Below, piece by piece: positions 50,062 through 64,000 of a stretch of DNA of 64,000 nt; the stretch's first letter is position 1, and each line of letters starts with the position of its first letter. The DNA comes from Leptospira kirschneri serovar Cynopteri str. 3522 CT (GTDB taxonomy: Bacteria; Spirochaetota; Leptospiria; Leptospirales; Leptospiraceae). A program made the position numbers and the translations under genes. The stretch spans positions 178,112 to 242,111 of the forward strand of contig NZ_AHMN02000010.1 of assembly GCF_000243695.2 (NCBI RefSeq), given 5' to 3'. A model generated the notes under the pieces. It was not told the origin of the DNA, did no database searches, and was given only the letters and a program-made list of their open reading frames with translations.

Positions 50062-52496
50062 AAAGTATCGGACTTCATAGAACTTCTAAAACCTTGCTCG
50101 TCATAGCCCTCTTAGGAGGACTTTTTTTTGGTTATATTCTTTCGGAGGTGGACGAAGGAGGAGAACTCGCGATGCTTGCTTCTTACCAACCTACAACTCC
50201 TACTAGACTCTACGACATCAATGGAGTTGTATTCGCGGAACTTTATAAACACAAACAACAGCTATTGAAATACCAAGATATTCCGCCTCACGTTGTGCAG
50301 GCGTTTTTATCCGTGGAAGACAATAACTTTTTCAATCACTTTGGGATCGACTTTATGGCGATACTTAGAGCCGGGATCGTAAACGTGATTTCGGGTAGAA
50401 TCAAACAGGGAGGTTCTACTCTTACGCAGCAGCTCGCCAAAACGGTTTTACAAAATAGAAAAAGATCCTTTGCGAGAAAATTTATAGAAGCGTTGTTTAC
50501 CCTTCAGATAGAACAGGAATATTCAAAAGAAGAAATATTAGAAATTTATTTTAATCTAATTTATTTGGGACACGGAACCACTGGGCTGGCTTCCGCCGCG
50601 GATGTATATTTTCAGAAAGACGTAAGCGACTTGGACGTAGCCGAAGCGGCGCTTCTTGCCAGATTGCCTAAGGCTCCCGTAAAATATTCCCCCTTTAAAA
50701 ATCCGGCCATTTCCAAAGGTGCACATTTAAGTGTTCTAAGGCTTATGGCGGAACAAGGTTATATCCCCGCGGATAGGGTTCAAACCATTCACGACGATTT
50801 TTGGAATAAATACTGGCCCGTAGTTATCACTCAATCTCCTTCTCAATCCACTTGGGGGAATCGTTTGAACAAGGCTCCTCATTTTACGGAGTATGTTCGT
50901 CAAAAACTAGAAAAAGAGTTAGGAGAAGACAAGGTTTATACGGGTGGATTGAAAGTATATACTACTCTTGATGCTCGCAAACAAGAGATTGCTCAAGAGG
51001 AACTATCCAAGGCGATTAAAAAACATGACGACCTTGTTTCTGGAATTACGGTCAATTATTCCGGAGGAGCCGATAGAGGACTTGTAGGTCTTTATTATTT
51101 GATGGGTTCTGTGTTTCCCATCGGAATGCCTTTTATTAGCAAGTTAGACGACAAAGCAAACTACAGAGTGGCTTTGGAACGTGAACTTATAGACGCAGTA
51201 GACATTCTTACCATTTTAACTCCTGGAGAAAATGAATCCGCCGCGATTTCGGAATTTCAAAAACAAACAGCGATTTTTGGAAAAAATCTACACGTAGAAG
51301 GAGCCGCGATTACGATCGAACCTTCTACCGGATACATACAAACGATGGTAGGTGGTTACGAATTCACTCCCAAGAATCAGTTCAATCGAGCTACAATGGC
51401 AAGACGTCAAACTGGCTCTGCGTTTAAACCATTTGTTTATGGAGCCGCGATTCAGGAAAGGGTGGTAGGAAGTGGAACTGGAATTATGGACGCACCTCTT
51501 ACTACTTTAACGGAAGAAGGAGAAGGTTGGTCACCTCAGGATTTTGACGGAGACTTTTTAGGAATGGTTCCTCTATCTAGGGCTTTATCTTTGTCGCTTA
51601 ACATCGTTTCGGTGCAGGTTTTTTTACGAACTGGTCCGGATGCGGTCATCGATTTTTCTTCCAGACTTTTAGGAGTTAATCCGAATCGTTTTCCGCCTAG
51701 TCCAGCTTTGGCGCTTGGGATTGCGGAACTGACTCCTTTGGAAATGGCGCTTGGATACGCTACCATCGCCAACAATGGTAGAAGGGTAATTCCGTTTTCT
51801 GTTCGTTATGTGATCGATCAAAGTGGGAACGTAGTTTATAACGAAGAAGTAAAGGTGCAAGAAGAGTTACAAAGACAAGCCAAAGACGGAAGTATCCAAG
51901 TAATTTCGGAAGGAACCGCCTACATTCTGAAAAAAATGTTAACCAATGTGGCTATGGCAGGGACCGCCGCAATGGGACTCAGAGATCCGGAGAAAGGAAA
52001 TTATAGAGGAATCGCTGCGGGAAAAACGGGTTCTACTTCTTCTTTTACAAACGCTTGGTATTGTGGATTTGATCCGAATTATACGACCGTAATTTGGTTG
52101 GGATTTGATAAAAGTTCTATTTCCTTGGGAAGAGGACAGGCCGCTTCTGTACTTGCGGTTCCGATTTGGGGAAGGATGTACAATCGATTCTACGGAGGAC
52201 AAAACTATCCTACTTTTGGAGAAGATGTAATTCCAGAGGAAGTACAAGGAGGAGGTACTTGCGCTTACAACGGACTTTCACCAAAGCCGGGAGTATGTCC
52301 CGTAACTCAGAATCTGACACTCAAACCGATCACGGTAGCAGGAGTGACCAAGGCTGTAATGGGTAATCGTCAGTGTGATGGAGAAAGGGATCATCATAAG
52401 TCTATGGATTTTAGAGAATTCTTACAGAAAGAATATCAGATTAGCGATGAAGAATTAGGAAAAACGGATCGAAAATTCAAACCCAGAACAGAATAA
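50058..52496 (+). CDS. Class A penicillin-binding protein (PBP1A type)
   Basis: Bifunctional murein synthase anchored in the inner membrane. 812 residues: a membrane anchor at about 11-27; a GT51 transglycosylase domain with Glu87 in [25 protein letters not shown] and IYFNLIYLG; and a transpeptidase domain with S454-x-x-K457 (TGSAFKPF), S-x-N (LSLSLNIVS) and K656-T-G ([11 protein letters not shown]). All catalytic motifs are intact. The C-terminal tail has a Cys-containing segment ([10 protein letters not shown]...GVCPVTQ) that could form a disulfide. The coupling to an MBL-fold gene is notable. Confidence 0.95.
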
Positions 52497-52499
52497 TTT

Positions 52500-52537
<38 letters not shown>

Positions 52538-52570
52538 GAAGGATTGAAACCGAGATGGCGTTGTCTCTCG

Positions 52571-53816
<1,246 letters not shown>

Positions 53817-53829
53817 TGAAAGAGGAAGT

Positions 53830-55233
<1,404 letters not shown>

Positions 55234-55256
55234 ATCGTATTAGGTAGGTTTCAAAA

Positions 55257-58019
<2,763 letters not shown>

Positions 58020-58024
58020 GATTT

Positions 58025-58876
58025 TTAAAAGGTAAACCGAGAAATTTTCTTTCGGGCGTGCCTCTGCGAAAGTGTTTTCCTTTTCAAGCGCAGAGTCGCG
58101 CTCTTCGCTTCAATCCGCAACGCACCATTTGATCCTTTAGAATATTCTAATTTTATGGTTTTCTTACGTTCGGGTTCGGTAAATGAACGGTGCACAGCAG
58201 TATTTTCGCTTTGATCGCTCACGCGACGAACTTCCCGTGGGAAGCGAGTCATTTTAACTCTTACGTCGCTTAAACTCAAGCAGAACGGTTTCCCGCAATC
58301 TCTTGTATGGAAAACCAATCTATCGAGATTGTCCTTTTTGCCGATCGAAGATAAAAACCTTCCTAAATCATCCGTTTGAGTCTCCAATAAAAGCTTGGCC
58401 TTGTTATTTTCGATTTCGTACAGATAATAAAAATGATTTCCGTTTCTCGAACCTAAGACTTCCAACAGAGGATTTGTAAAACCGGGAAGACGCAACTGGC
58501 GCGCGGAATGTATTTCCGTAAACGTAATACTCTCCCGAGAATTCAAATTCTCCGAATCAAAAAAAAGAACATTCGAAATGATCTTATTTTTTTTATACCG
58601 AACAACTTTCAAAGTTTCCCAATAATCCTGCTCCGGAATGTCGCCTTGTTTCGGCGGCGAAGAACGTATTAAAATTGTAATGAATAAATCTGGAATATCC
58701 TTACAAAGAATGATTTTCGCGTCTTCGTATTCTTCGTTATCCGCCAAAAGGAGTTGTTTTAAACTCTTCGCCGCGATCGAAGTCCAGGAAATAGAGAAAA
58801 GAATCAGAGAAAAAAATAGGAACATATCGAAACAAACCGAGAAAGACCGTTTGAGAAACGTTTTGAAAACGGTCAC
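58025..58876 (-). CDS. Exported protein of unknown function
   Basis: Not recognised. 283 residues with a basic N-terminus and a hydrophobic segment (FDMFLFFSLILFSISWTSIAA), then a mixed alpha/beta domain (VRYKKNKIISNVLFFDSEN, GNHFYYLYEIENNKAKLLLETQTD, LVFHTRDCGKPFCLSLSDVRVKM) and a very basic C-terminal tail (LKRKTLSQRHARKKISR). Two Cys in RDCGKPFC could pair. The GC-richer, Arg-rich tail differs from its neighbours. It converges on sucA, with 5 bases between stops. Confidence 0.72.
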   Translation of the reverse strand: MTVFKTFLKRSFSVCFDMFLFFSLILFSISWTSIAAKSLKQLLLADNEEYEDAKIILCKDIPDLFITILIRSSPPKQGDIPEQDYWETLKVVRYKKNKIISNVLFFDSENLNSRESITFTEIHSARQLRLPGFTNPLLEVLGSRNGNHFYYLYEIENNKAKLLLETQTDDLGRFLSSIGKKDNLDRLVFHTRDCGKPFCLSLSDVRVKMTRFPREVRRVSDQSENTAVHRSFTEPERKKTIKLEYSKGSNGALRIEAKSATLRLKRKTLSQRHARKKISRFTF

Positions 58877-59231
58877 TGGAAATTCTTCAATATTTGAAAG
58901 AGGCCGATAGAAGAATCGGATTCGTAAAACCGCTTTTGCATTTGTTATACTGAATTCCCTTTAGTATAAGCTACAATTACAACCAACCACTGATGAGAAA
59001 CTATCCTTAAAACAGAGAAATAGAACCTAAAATTCAGACTTTCCCCGTTTGAAGATCCAATTTTCACTTCGTAATATGGGAACTCTCGTGCCTTTCCCTA
59101 AAAAAGCTATATAAAAATTACGATTTCTGTGAAGAGGATTCTTATATCGAACTCAAGTTAAAAATAGTCTTAGAGTTAAATAATAGAAAGCGAGATTGAC
59201 GAAACTCGAAAATTTCTTATTCTAGCTTACA
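58877..59231. other. Divergent intergenic region
   Basis: Between a minus-strand and a plus-strand gene, so it must hold promoters for both. A degenerate GGGAACTCTCGTGCC box lies near 59080, and a repeat-edge-like AACTCAAGTTAA near 59150. No gene is supported. Confidence 0.55.
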
Positions 59232-59792
59232 ATGCCGACCGTTACACTGATATTTGTATCTATTTTTTTCGGCTCTTCGCTCGTAGCAAGTCCGACAACC
59301 AATACGGACCATACAAACTTAGAGAGAAGATTTTATTCTCATTCTATTCGTATAAAAATAGAATCTGCGAAGGTATCCACTTCTCGTGAAAAAATACAAA
59401 ATTTAGTTCATCACTATAAGGGTTTTATCTTAAAAAGTACGAATTCGAATTTAAAATTTAAGATACCATTTGCCAGCCAAGATCATTTTTTAATCGAACT
59501 TAGAAATAACGAGCTGGTAGAAAAAACAGATGAAACGATCAACGATATTACCGATCCGCTTGAAGAATGTACAAAAAGGCTTGAGATCGATCACGAATTT
59601 CTTTTGAAATACAAAAAATTATTTGAAGAAGATAAACTTCCCAAAAGGGAAAGAAGGCATCTACTGATAAAACAACATAAGGTTTCTTTGGACATACAGA
59701 GATTGGAAAAAAAGAAGAAGGATTTAATTTTAAAAACTAAGTTTTCCGATTTTACGGTTTCCTTTCTTCCGATAAAACAAAAAGAATATTAG
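59232..59792 (+). CDS. DUF4349-like exported protein
   Basis: 186 residues with a signal segment (TLIFVSIFFGSSLVAS). The mature part has the order typical of DUF4349: a beta strand (YSHSIRIKIESAKVST), a helix, GGFILKSTNSN-like HYKGFILKSTNSNLKFKIPF, then VEKTDETINDITDPLEECTKRLEIDHEFLLKYKKLFEE, a charged helical hairpin, and a final FSDFTVSFLP strand. Members are exported proteins often found with sigma/anti-sigma systems; no such gene is adjacent. The family call is by pattern only. Confidence 0.6.
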   Translation: MPTVTLIFVSIFFGSSLVASPTTNTDHTNLERRFYSHSIRIKIESAKVSTSREKIQNLVHHYKGFILKSTNSNLKFKIPFASQDHFLIELRNNELVEKTDETINDITDPLEECTKRLEIDHEFLLKYKKLFEEDKLPKRERRHLLIKQHKVSLDIQRLEKKKKDLILKTKFSDFTVSFLPIKQKEY

Positions 59793-59849
59793 TAAAACTG
59801 AATTCTATAAACGAGGTTCGATTTTTAAATTCGACTGATTTGTGTTAAA

Positions 59850-60980
59850 TTACTGATTATTCTCTTGTAAATGTTTTTGAGACAGTTCGTGAAACGCTTT
59901 TAGGCCTTTTAGATCTTCCATGTAAGAATCATTACCGTTTCGACTATCAAATTGAGATGCAAGTCTCGACGCTTCTTTACCGAACCAGGAATCCAGATCG
60001 ATAACGGCGTAATTTCCGTTTTCTTTGTAGTCTGGAAATGTTTTCGGCATCCTGATTTTTATCGATTTTAGATTTGATAGTAGAATACGTTCCGTTAAAA
60101 ATTTAGCGGCTTTATAAAACTGAAAACGATAATTTAGATCGGGCGCTCTGAAAGCGAATGCGAAATGTTTCTCTAATAGTTGAATCGCTTTGGCAATCTC
60201 TCCGGTGATTCCTAAAAATAAGAGATGTTCCGAGATTGTTCCGAGTAAGGCCGTAGAATTCGAAACTAGTCTATATCCTATCTTATGAAGTCGAGCAGCT
60301 TCTTCCGGTTGGTTGAGGCGAAGCAGGGGCAAAAGTAGAGTACCATACGTTAGATGCGGTACTTCTGCACAGCGCAATTTACCCGAAAGGATCGATTTGG
60401 CTTTTTCGAGTGCCACTTCGTCTTGACCCAAATGGACTGCGTAGAATACTTCCGAATTTTGTACACAAGCAGCACAATCCGCAAGGCGTCCCTTAGCAGT
60501 CGTTTGTTTGAGCAACTCGTGATATTTTTGGCTTTCTTCTATATTTCTCATGCTCATTGAAATACTACGTTTCAGCATTAAAACCGGATGTTTGTTTTCC
60601 CCGTTTTTTTCATAACGTTTTTCTAAATCTTCAAGCATCTCTAAGATCTGTTCCTTTTTGATTTGGGGAAACGCAGGAAGATTTTCTATGATCCATTTGT
60701 ATTTCCATAACAAATCCTCTTCGCTGAATTTTTCTGGATTTTGATCTACTTGAGAAAGACACCAAGAAAAGGATATTAAAGCTTTATCAATCGCTCCGGA
60801 AAAAATCCCCGCTTCTATTAAAGCAAGTCGAACTTCGAAACCTAATTCTTTATTTTTTCTCAAATCCGCCAAACGGATGATTTCTTCTAAAAGCGAACAC
60901 TTTGAGAAATCGTTTTTTAGCAATTCCACGTCCCACAGAACGGGAAATAGATCTTCGGTGTTGGGATCTATCTCTATCAT
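59850..60980 (-). CDS. Helical-repeat (TPR-like) protein coupled to the Hsp90 gene
   Basis: Not a named family. 376 residues, cytoplasmic, all-helical, with TPR-like pairs (e.g. LALIEAGIFSGAIDKALISFSWCL, YGTLLLPLLRLNQPEEAARLHKIGYRLV, SEHLLFLGITGEIAKAIQLLEKHFAF). Its start overlaps the stop of the Hsp90 gene by 4 bases, so it is translated from the same message. In eukaryotes many Hsp90 co-chaperones are TPR proteins; here a co-chaperone or client role is inferred from position and fold only. Confidence 0.75.
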   Translation of the reverse strand: MIEIDPNTEDLFPVLWDVELLKNDFSKCSLLEEIIRLADLRKNKELGFEVRLALIEAGIFSGAIDKALISFSWCLSQVDQNPEKFSEEDLLWKYKWIIENLPAFPQIKKEQILEMLEDLEKRYEKNGENKHPVLMLKRSISMSMRNIEESQKYHELLKQTTAKGRLADCAACVQNSEVFYAVHLGQDEVALEKAKSILSGKLRCAEVPHLTYGTLLLPLLRLNQPEEAARLHKIGYRLVSNSTALLGTISEHLLFLGITGEIAKAIQLLEKHFAFAFRAPDLNYRFQFYKAAKFLTERILLSNLKSIKIRMPKTFPDYKENGNYAVIDLDSWFGKEASRLASQFDSRNGNDSYMEDLKGLKAFHELSQKHLQENNQ

Positions 60981-62779
60981 TGATTCTCACTTATTGGATC
61001 GTTTATACATCCTTCAATTAAGTCCGAAAGTCCATCCGTAAGAAGAGACAACTCCTTAACATGAAGCGGGTGGTGTCCCATTAAAAGCGCTTGTATGTAG
61101 AGCATCTGAACGGCTCTACTTATTAATCGAACGTCTTTCAGTTTTACGAGTTTTTGAATCAAAGGATTGAGTAGATTTAAAAAAAGGTGCGCATTGATTC
61201 CTTTTGAATAAGAATCAGAGAGATTGTTTAAAATGTCGGACCACATCTTGTTCGCAATTTCTTTAGAATGTTCCACGGAACGTAAAAAGTCTCCTTCTTG
61301 ACTCAGGTGATATAACATAGGCATTTCTATCGGAAGAAATTTTTTTATGTCGGTCGCACACTGAAAAGGACGTAGAACTTGATCTGCAGTTTGTAAAAGA
61401 TCGAATACAGATTCCCGTTCTGCAAGAGTGATGTCTTCGAATGTTTGAGCGAATCCAGCTGCGTCCACCTGTTCTACTGGATATAGTTCGCTAAAACGTT
61501 CCAGTAATTCGCTGTCATAGACATAACCTCCGTTGATAATTGCTTCTCCTTGCGCTGCCGCAACTCCTGAAATCTGTCGATATTGGTCGTGACTAGATAC
61601 ATAACGGAGAACTGAATTTTTTTCCCGAAATTCTTTTAAGGTCATTCTCCCGAACGTAGTTTCAAATGGAAGAAAGTCGATGATCAAACGGAAAAAATCG
61701 GAGTCCTGAACCGCGAGTGCTTTCATGGATAAATGATGAAGGCCGATCAGATGGCGAAGACGTTCCGGTTCTTCTTCGGAAAGTGTAATCAGATAATCTC
61801 GAAGGCATTGTCCCAGTGTTTCTCTCGCTTTTTCGAGAGATTGATCTTCGTAAAAATCTTCTCGTGATGCGGTGGGTCTGAGTTCGTCTGCGTTGACTAC
61901 ACATTTGACAAAGAACGCCCAATCCGGTAGAAGGGATGCGGCTGACTCGGATAAAAGCATATTCTTAAGATAAATACGATGTATGTTTTTTTGTGCAAGA
62001 CTAGGAGAATATGGTAAAACGAAAGCGATTCCCTGTGCCTTACCTATGTCGGAGGTTAACGGGATTGCGTCTAAAAATGAAGTTTCAAATAACTTTTTTC
62101 CGAAATCAAGAAATGTATTTCGTTCTTGTGCTTTGCTTTTATACGTGCGGTTCCAGGGTGCAGGTTCCGGATTTAGAAGTTCGGTGGATTCTCCTTCTAA
62201 AAATCGAAGTGGAACGGGTAATAGACCGCCAAATTTATTTACAAGATTACAAAGAGTTTCTCGCTCAAAGTATTCTTCAAAGCCAGGTTTACAAAGAAGA
62301 TAGACCTGAGTCCCAAAGGGCAAGTCACTTCCAAGTGTTTTGATCGAGTAAGTTCCATCTTGTTTTCCACGCCATTCGAAAGCGGGTTGTGTTTTAACTT
62401 TTACCGAACGAGTGACGACTACAACTTCGTCACTGACGATAAAACATGAGAGTAGACCGACTCCGAATTGGCCGATAAAATCCTTTTGGAGTCCACGTTT
62501 TGAACTTTGTCCTATGGTCGCCAGAAACTCGTGGATTTCCGATTCCACTAATCCGATTCCGTTGTCCGTAAAGATAAGAGTTGGAGATCCTCCGTCCTTT
62601 CCGGGAACGACTTCAAGATGGATTTCTCCTTTGTTTTCCGGTTCGAGGTAGGCGCGGGCTTGGATTGCATCTACTCCGTTTTGTAAAAGTTCACGAACGA
62701 ATACTTGAGGTCCGCTGTAAAGATGTTCTGAAAGTATATTGATGATTCCACGTAAGTTGACTTGGAACTTATGACTCAC
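60977..62779 (-). CDS. htpG: Hsp90-family chaperone (HtpG-like, divergent short form)
   Basis: ATP-dependent chaperone dimer. 600 residues, a little shorter than typical HtpG (about 620-635). GHKL ATP site: VRELLQNGVDAIQ (Glu30, Asn34, Asp37), DNGIGL at 72-77 and GQFGVGLLSCF at 103-113. The lid segment LATIGQSSKRGLQ is unlike the usual GTIAKSGT. The middle-domain catalytic Arg306 is present in RPTASREDF. The C-terminal domain is reduced. The gene overlaps the downstream TPR-like gene by 4 bases. Distant members of this family occur next to helical-repeat genes in other bacteria, but I cannot check that here. Confidence 0.92.
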   Translation of the reverse strand: MSHKFQVNLRGIINILSEHLYSGPQVFVRELLQNGVDAIQARAYLEPENKGEIHLEVVPGKDGGSPTLIFTDNGIGLVESEIHEFLATIGQSSKRGLQKDFIGQFGVGLLSCFIVSDEVVVVTRSVKVKTQPAFEWRGKQDGTYSIKTLGSDLPFGTQVYLLCKPGFEEYFERETLCNLVNKFGGLLPVPLRFLEGESTELLNPEPAPWNRTYKSKAQERNTFLDFGKKLFETSFLDAIPLTSDIGKAQGIAFVLPYSPSLAQKNIHRIYLKNMLLSESAASLLPDWAFFVKCVVNADELRPTASREDFYEDQSLEKARETLGQCLRDYLITLSEEEPERLRHLIGLHHLSMKALAVQDSDFFRLIIDFLPFETTFGRMTLKEFREKNSVLRYVSSHDQYRQISGVAAAQGEAIINGGYVYDSELLERFSELYPVEQVDAAGFAQTFEDITLAERESVFDLLQTADQVLRPFQCATDIKKFLPIEMPMLYHLSQEGDFLRSVEHSKEIANKMWSDILNNLSDSYSKGINAHLFLNLLNPLIQKLVKLKDVRLISRAVQMLYIQALLMGHHPLHVKELSLLTDGLSDLIEGCINDPISENQ

Positions 62780-63627
62780 AAGATGGCTCTTTTCTAATTA
62801 GATTTCAAAGAGATAGTAAGAATATAGGTATAAGTTTGGGTCAAGTAAGATTCCACGTATACAGAATTAAACTTTCGCTAACATTAAACATTCGTAGAAC
62901 GATAAATTTAAATTCGCTGTCGGATTTCACGATTTTTTGGGATATAAATTAAAATGAGATTAATATCTTTTAAAAATTTGAATTGAAACAAATGTTGGTT
63001 TTAGAATATTCAAAAAAATGAATTTATCTACTCAGATTCAGGGACAAAATCTGTTGAAAGACTATAGTAACTGAATGTTTTAATCAGAACTATAAAATAC
63101 TCAATCGTTTTGTATTGTTTTTCTTTGTCATTGTTATTAAAATAAGAAAGTAATTGACTCTTTTCAAAAATAGAGTTGTTGAAAAATTAATTCTTGATCT
63201 GTTTGTATTGGATTGAATGGACAATTGAAGCAATTTTACGAATCTTCACTATGGAATTTTTCAACAACTCTAATGTTATTCATCCAATAACGGATGTTAA
63301 TCGTTATTTTTGCGTTCCCATTTTATATCCGATCGATTTTGAATTTCATTCATACTACGCGAACCAAAGCCTATTCGATGTTAGGAAGATTTTTTATTCG
63401 ATTTATAAGTTACTTCTGCGGATTTAAAAATTTTAGATCATTAGCGCTCAATGGAGTTATTCTAAAAATTCTTTGAATCAATCTAAGAGAAGAATGGAGG
63501 AGTTGGTGATTCCGAAGTGAACGTTTTGGTCGTAGTTCCGACAATTTTTTTGTAAAATCGAACAGCCCCCACCCAAGAGTCTGTTGAAAAAGAAGAGCAA
63601 AATGTATGAACCTGCTAGATTAGCACA
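62780..63627. repeat. Gap with a 98-bp miniature element and the IS left end
   Basis: Apart from the miniature element at 63171-63272 and the left end of the insertion sequence after about 63577, the DNA is AT-rich and no gene is supported. The frames at 63194-63427 and 63478-63672 run through mobile DNA and lack signals. The region holds the upstream promoter of the Hsp90 operon; no CIRCE-type inverted repeat was seen. Confidence 0.65.
63171..63272. mobile_element. 98-bp miniature inverted-repeat element with TA flanks
   Basis: Perfect 16-bp inverted repeats GAGTTGTTGAAAAATT (63173-63188) and AATTTTTCAACAACTC (63255-63270), each bordered outside by TA, as expected for elements that duplicate a TA target (IS630/Tc1-mariner type). 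The interior is non-coding. Diverged relatives: about 6188-6377 (190 bp, with an extra internal block), 19733-19825, and the left part at about 2777-2860. Confidence 0.87.
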
Positions 63628-64000
63628 ATGGCAAAGTTCAAGAATACAGACCCGAATCAATTGAGGATGCATGTTTTAGACTTTCAGGAATTGTTCGGAG
63701 AAGGACATCCAATCCACGGATTTAAAAAAGTCATGGAACGTTTAGATTTTGAGGATTTCGATAAAAATTATCAGAATGACGCAACAGGTCGACCTGCGAT
63801 CTCTCCAAAGAAAGTAATTTCGGCTCTTTTCTATTCCATCTTAATCGGCAATCTTTCGATGAGAGAACTCTGCAGGTTATCAAAACTCAGGGCCGAGTTG
63901 ATCTATCTCTTGGATGGAGAAGAATTAGATCATACGTTTATTTCCAAGTTTCGAAAGGTACATTCGAGGATCTATTTTCCCAGACGGTATTTCTTGGATA
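63577..64000 (+). mobile_element. Insertion sequence, left part, cut by window edge
   Basis: A candidate left end GAGTCTGTTGAAAAAG at about 63577-63592 lies 35 bases before the transposase ATG and resembles, but is not the same as, the inverted repeat of the 98-bp element. The right end and target duplication are outside the window. Confidence 0.7.
63628..64000 (+). CDS. DUF772-type (IS5/IS1182-like) transposase, N-terminal part
   Basis: The frame from the ATG at 63628 is open for all 124 codons to the window edge. The DUF772 N-terminal domain is visible: HVLDFQELFGEGHP, GRPAISPKKVISALFYSILIGNLSMRELCRL and LDHTFISKFRKVH, corresponding to the family's Y.G.G.PA..P....ALLYGYL.G..SSREIE... and DH.TIA.FR motifs. 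The catalytic DDE region would lie beyond 64000, so activity cannot be judged. No frameshift is seen in the visible part. Confidence 0.85.
   Translation, partial: MAKFKNTDPNQLRMHVLDFQELFGEGHPIHGFKKVMERLDFEDFDKNYQNDATGRPAISPKKVISALFYSILIGNLSMRELCRLSKLRAELIYLLDGEELDHTFISKFRKVHSRIYFPRRYFLD

Noticed and set aside
62780..62900. Heat-shock operator (CIRCE) upstream of the Hsp90 gene
   Set aside because: No TTAGCACTC-N9-GAGTGCTAA-like inverted repeat was found.
63194..63672. Open frames of 60-77 codons near the window end
   Set aside because: They run through the 98-bp element and the insertion-sequence edge and have no start signals.

Overview
The window is a piece of a spirochaete chromosome from the pathogenic Leptospira clade (L. 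interrogans and relatives). The evidence is an AT-rich genome with long non-coding gaps, a 23-residue leucine-rich-repeat protein of the leptospiral type, many chemotaxis, PP2C/SpoIIE and cyclic-nucleotide signalling proteins, lipoprotein-like exports with loose lipoboxes, and MutL, RarA, HisC, TerC and DUF3332 proteins of leptospiral type. The species is inferred from general knowledge and was not tested by alignment. No tRNA, rRNA or CRISPR array was seen; the one structural RNA recognised is RNase P RNA.

Layout. 0-12.8 kb: 3' end of a SpoIIE phosphatase gene, pdxH, a coupled pair of Cys-rich exported proteins, acetoacetyl-CoA synthetase, a family-3 solute-binding protein, mutL overlapping a DedA/YqaA-like membrane protein, a leucine-rich-repeat protein, and a small Cys-rich protein coupled to rarA. 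12.8-21 kb: a 56-codon gene on the minus strand, hisC, then a signalling cluster: a ferredoxin-cyclase-peroxidase-like fusion, divergent from a REC/degenerate-GGDEF/EAL protein and a lone receiver. rnpB follows. 21-36 kb: a TPR-like exported protein behind a textbook sigma-54 promoter, hpf, a chemoreceptor and an outer-membrane protein, a second SpoIIE phosphatase, enoyl-CoA hydratase, DUF192 and DUF3332 proteins, an MBOAT acyltransferase, a PilZ protein and an ECF sigma factor with a membrane partner. 36-48 kb: a gene-poor, repeat-rich stretch carrying a thioesterase, secernin-like hydrolase, TerC, thioredoxin-fold protein, UspA, a divergent sigma-like protein, a second chemoreceptor and a GNAT. 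48-63 kb: rhomboid protease, metallo-beta-lactamase-fold protein coupled to a class A penicillin-binding protein, the 2-oxoglutarate dehydrogenase genes in the order E2-E3-E1, and an Hsp90 with a coupled helical-repeat partner. The right edge cuts a DUF772-type insertion sequence.

Non-coding DNA. The gaps are built from several repeat families. Best defined is a 252-253 bp non-autonomous element with 19-bp terminal inverted repeats and perfect 9-bp target duplications in three copies, each inserted at the same short target inside another, tandem hairpin repeat. Others are a 98-bp TA-flanked miniature element with 16-bp inverted repeats, a hairpin repeat ending in TTAACGTGAG, a long composite repeat in three copies, and scattered GTGGGAACT-type short repeats.

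The most unusual protein is the cyclase at 15627-17219. Its last 200 residues align by eye with class I plant-type haem peroxidases, but the proximal haem histidine is replaced by Arg, so it reads as an iron-sulfur/cyclase/pseudoperoxidase redox-sensor candidate.
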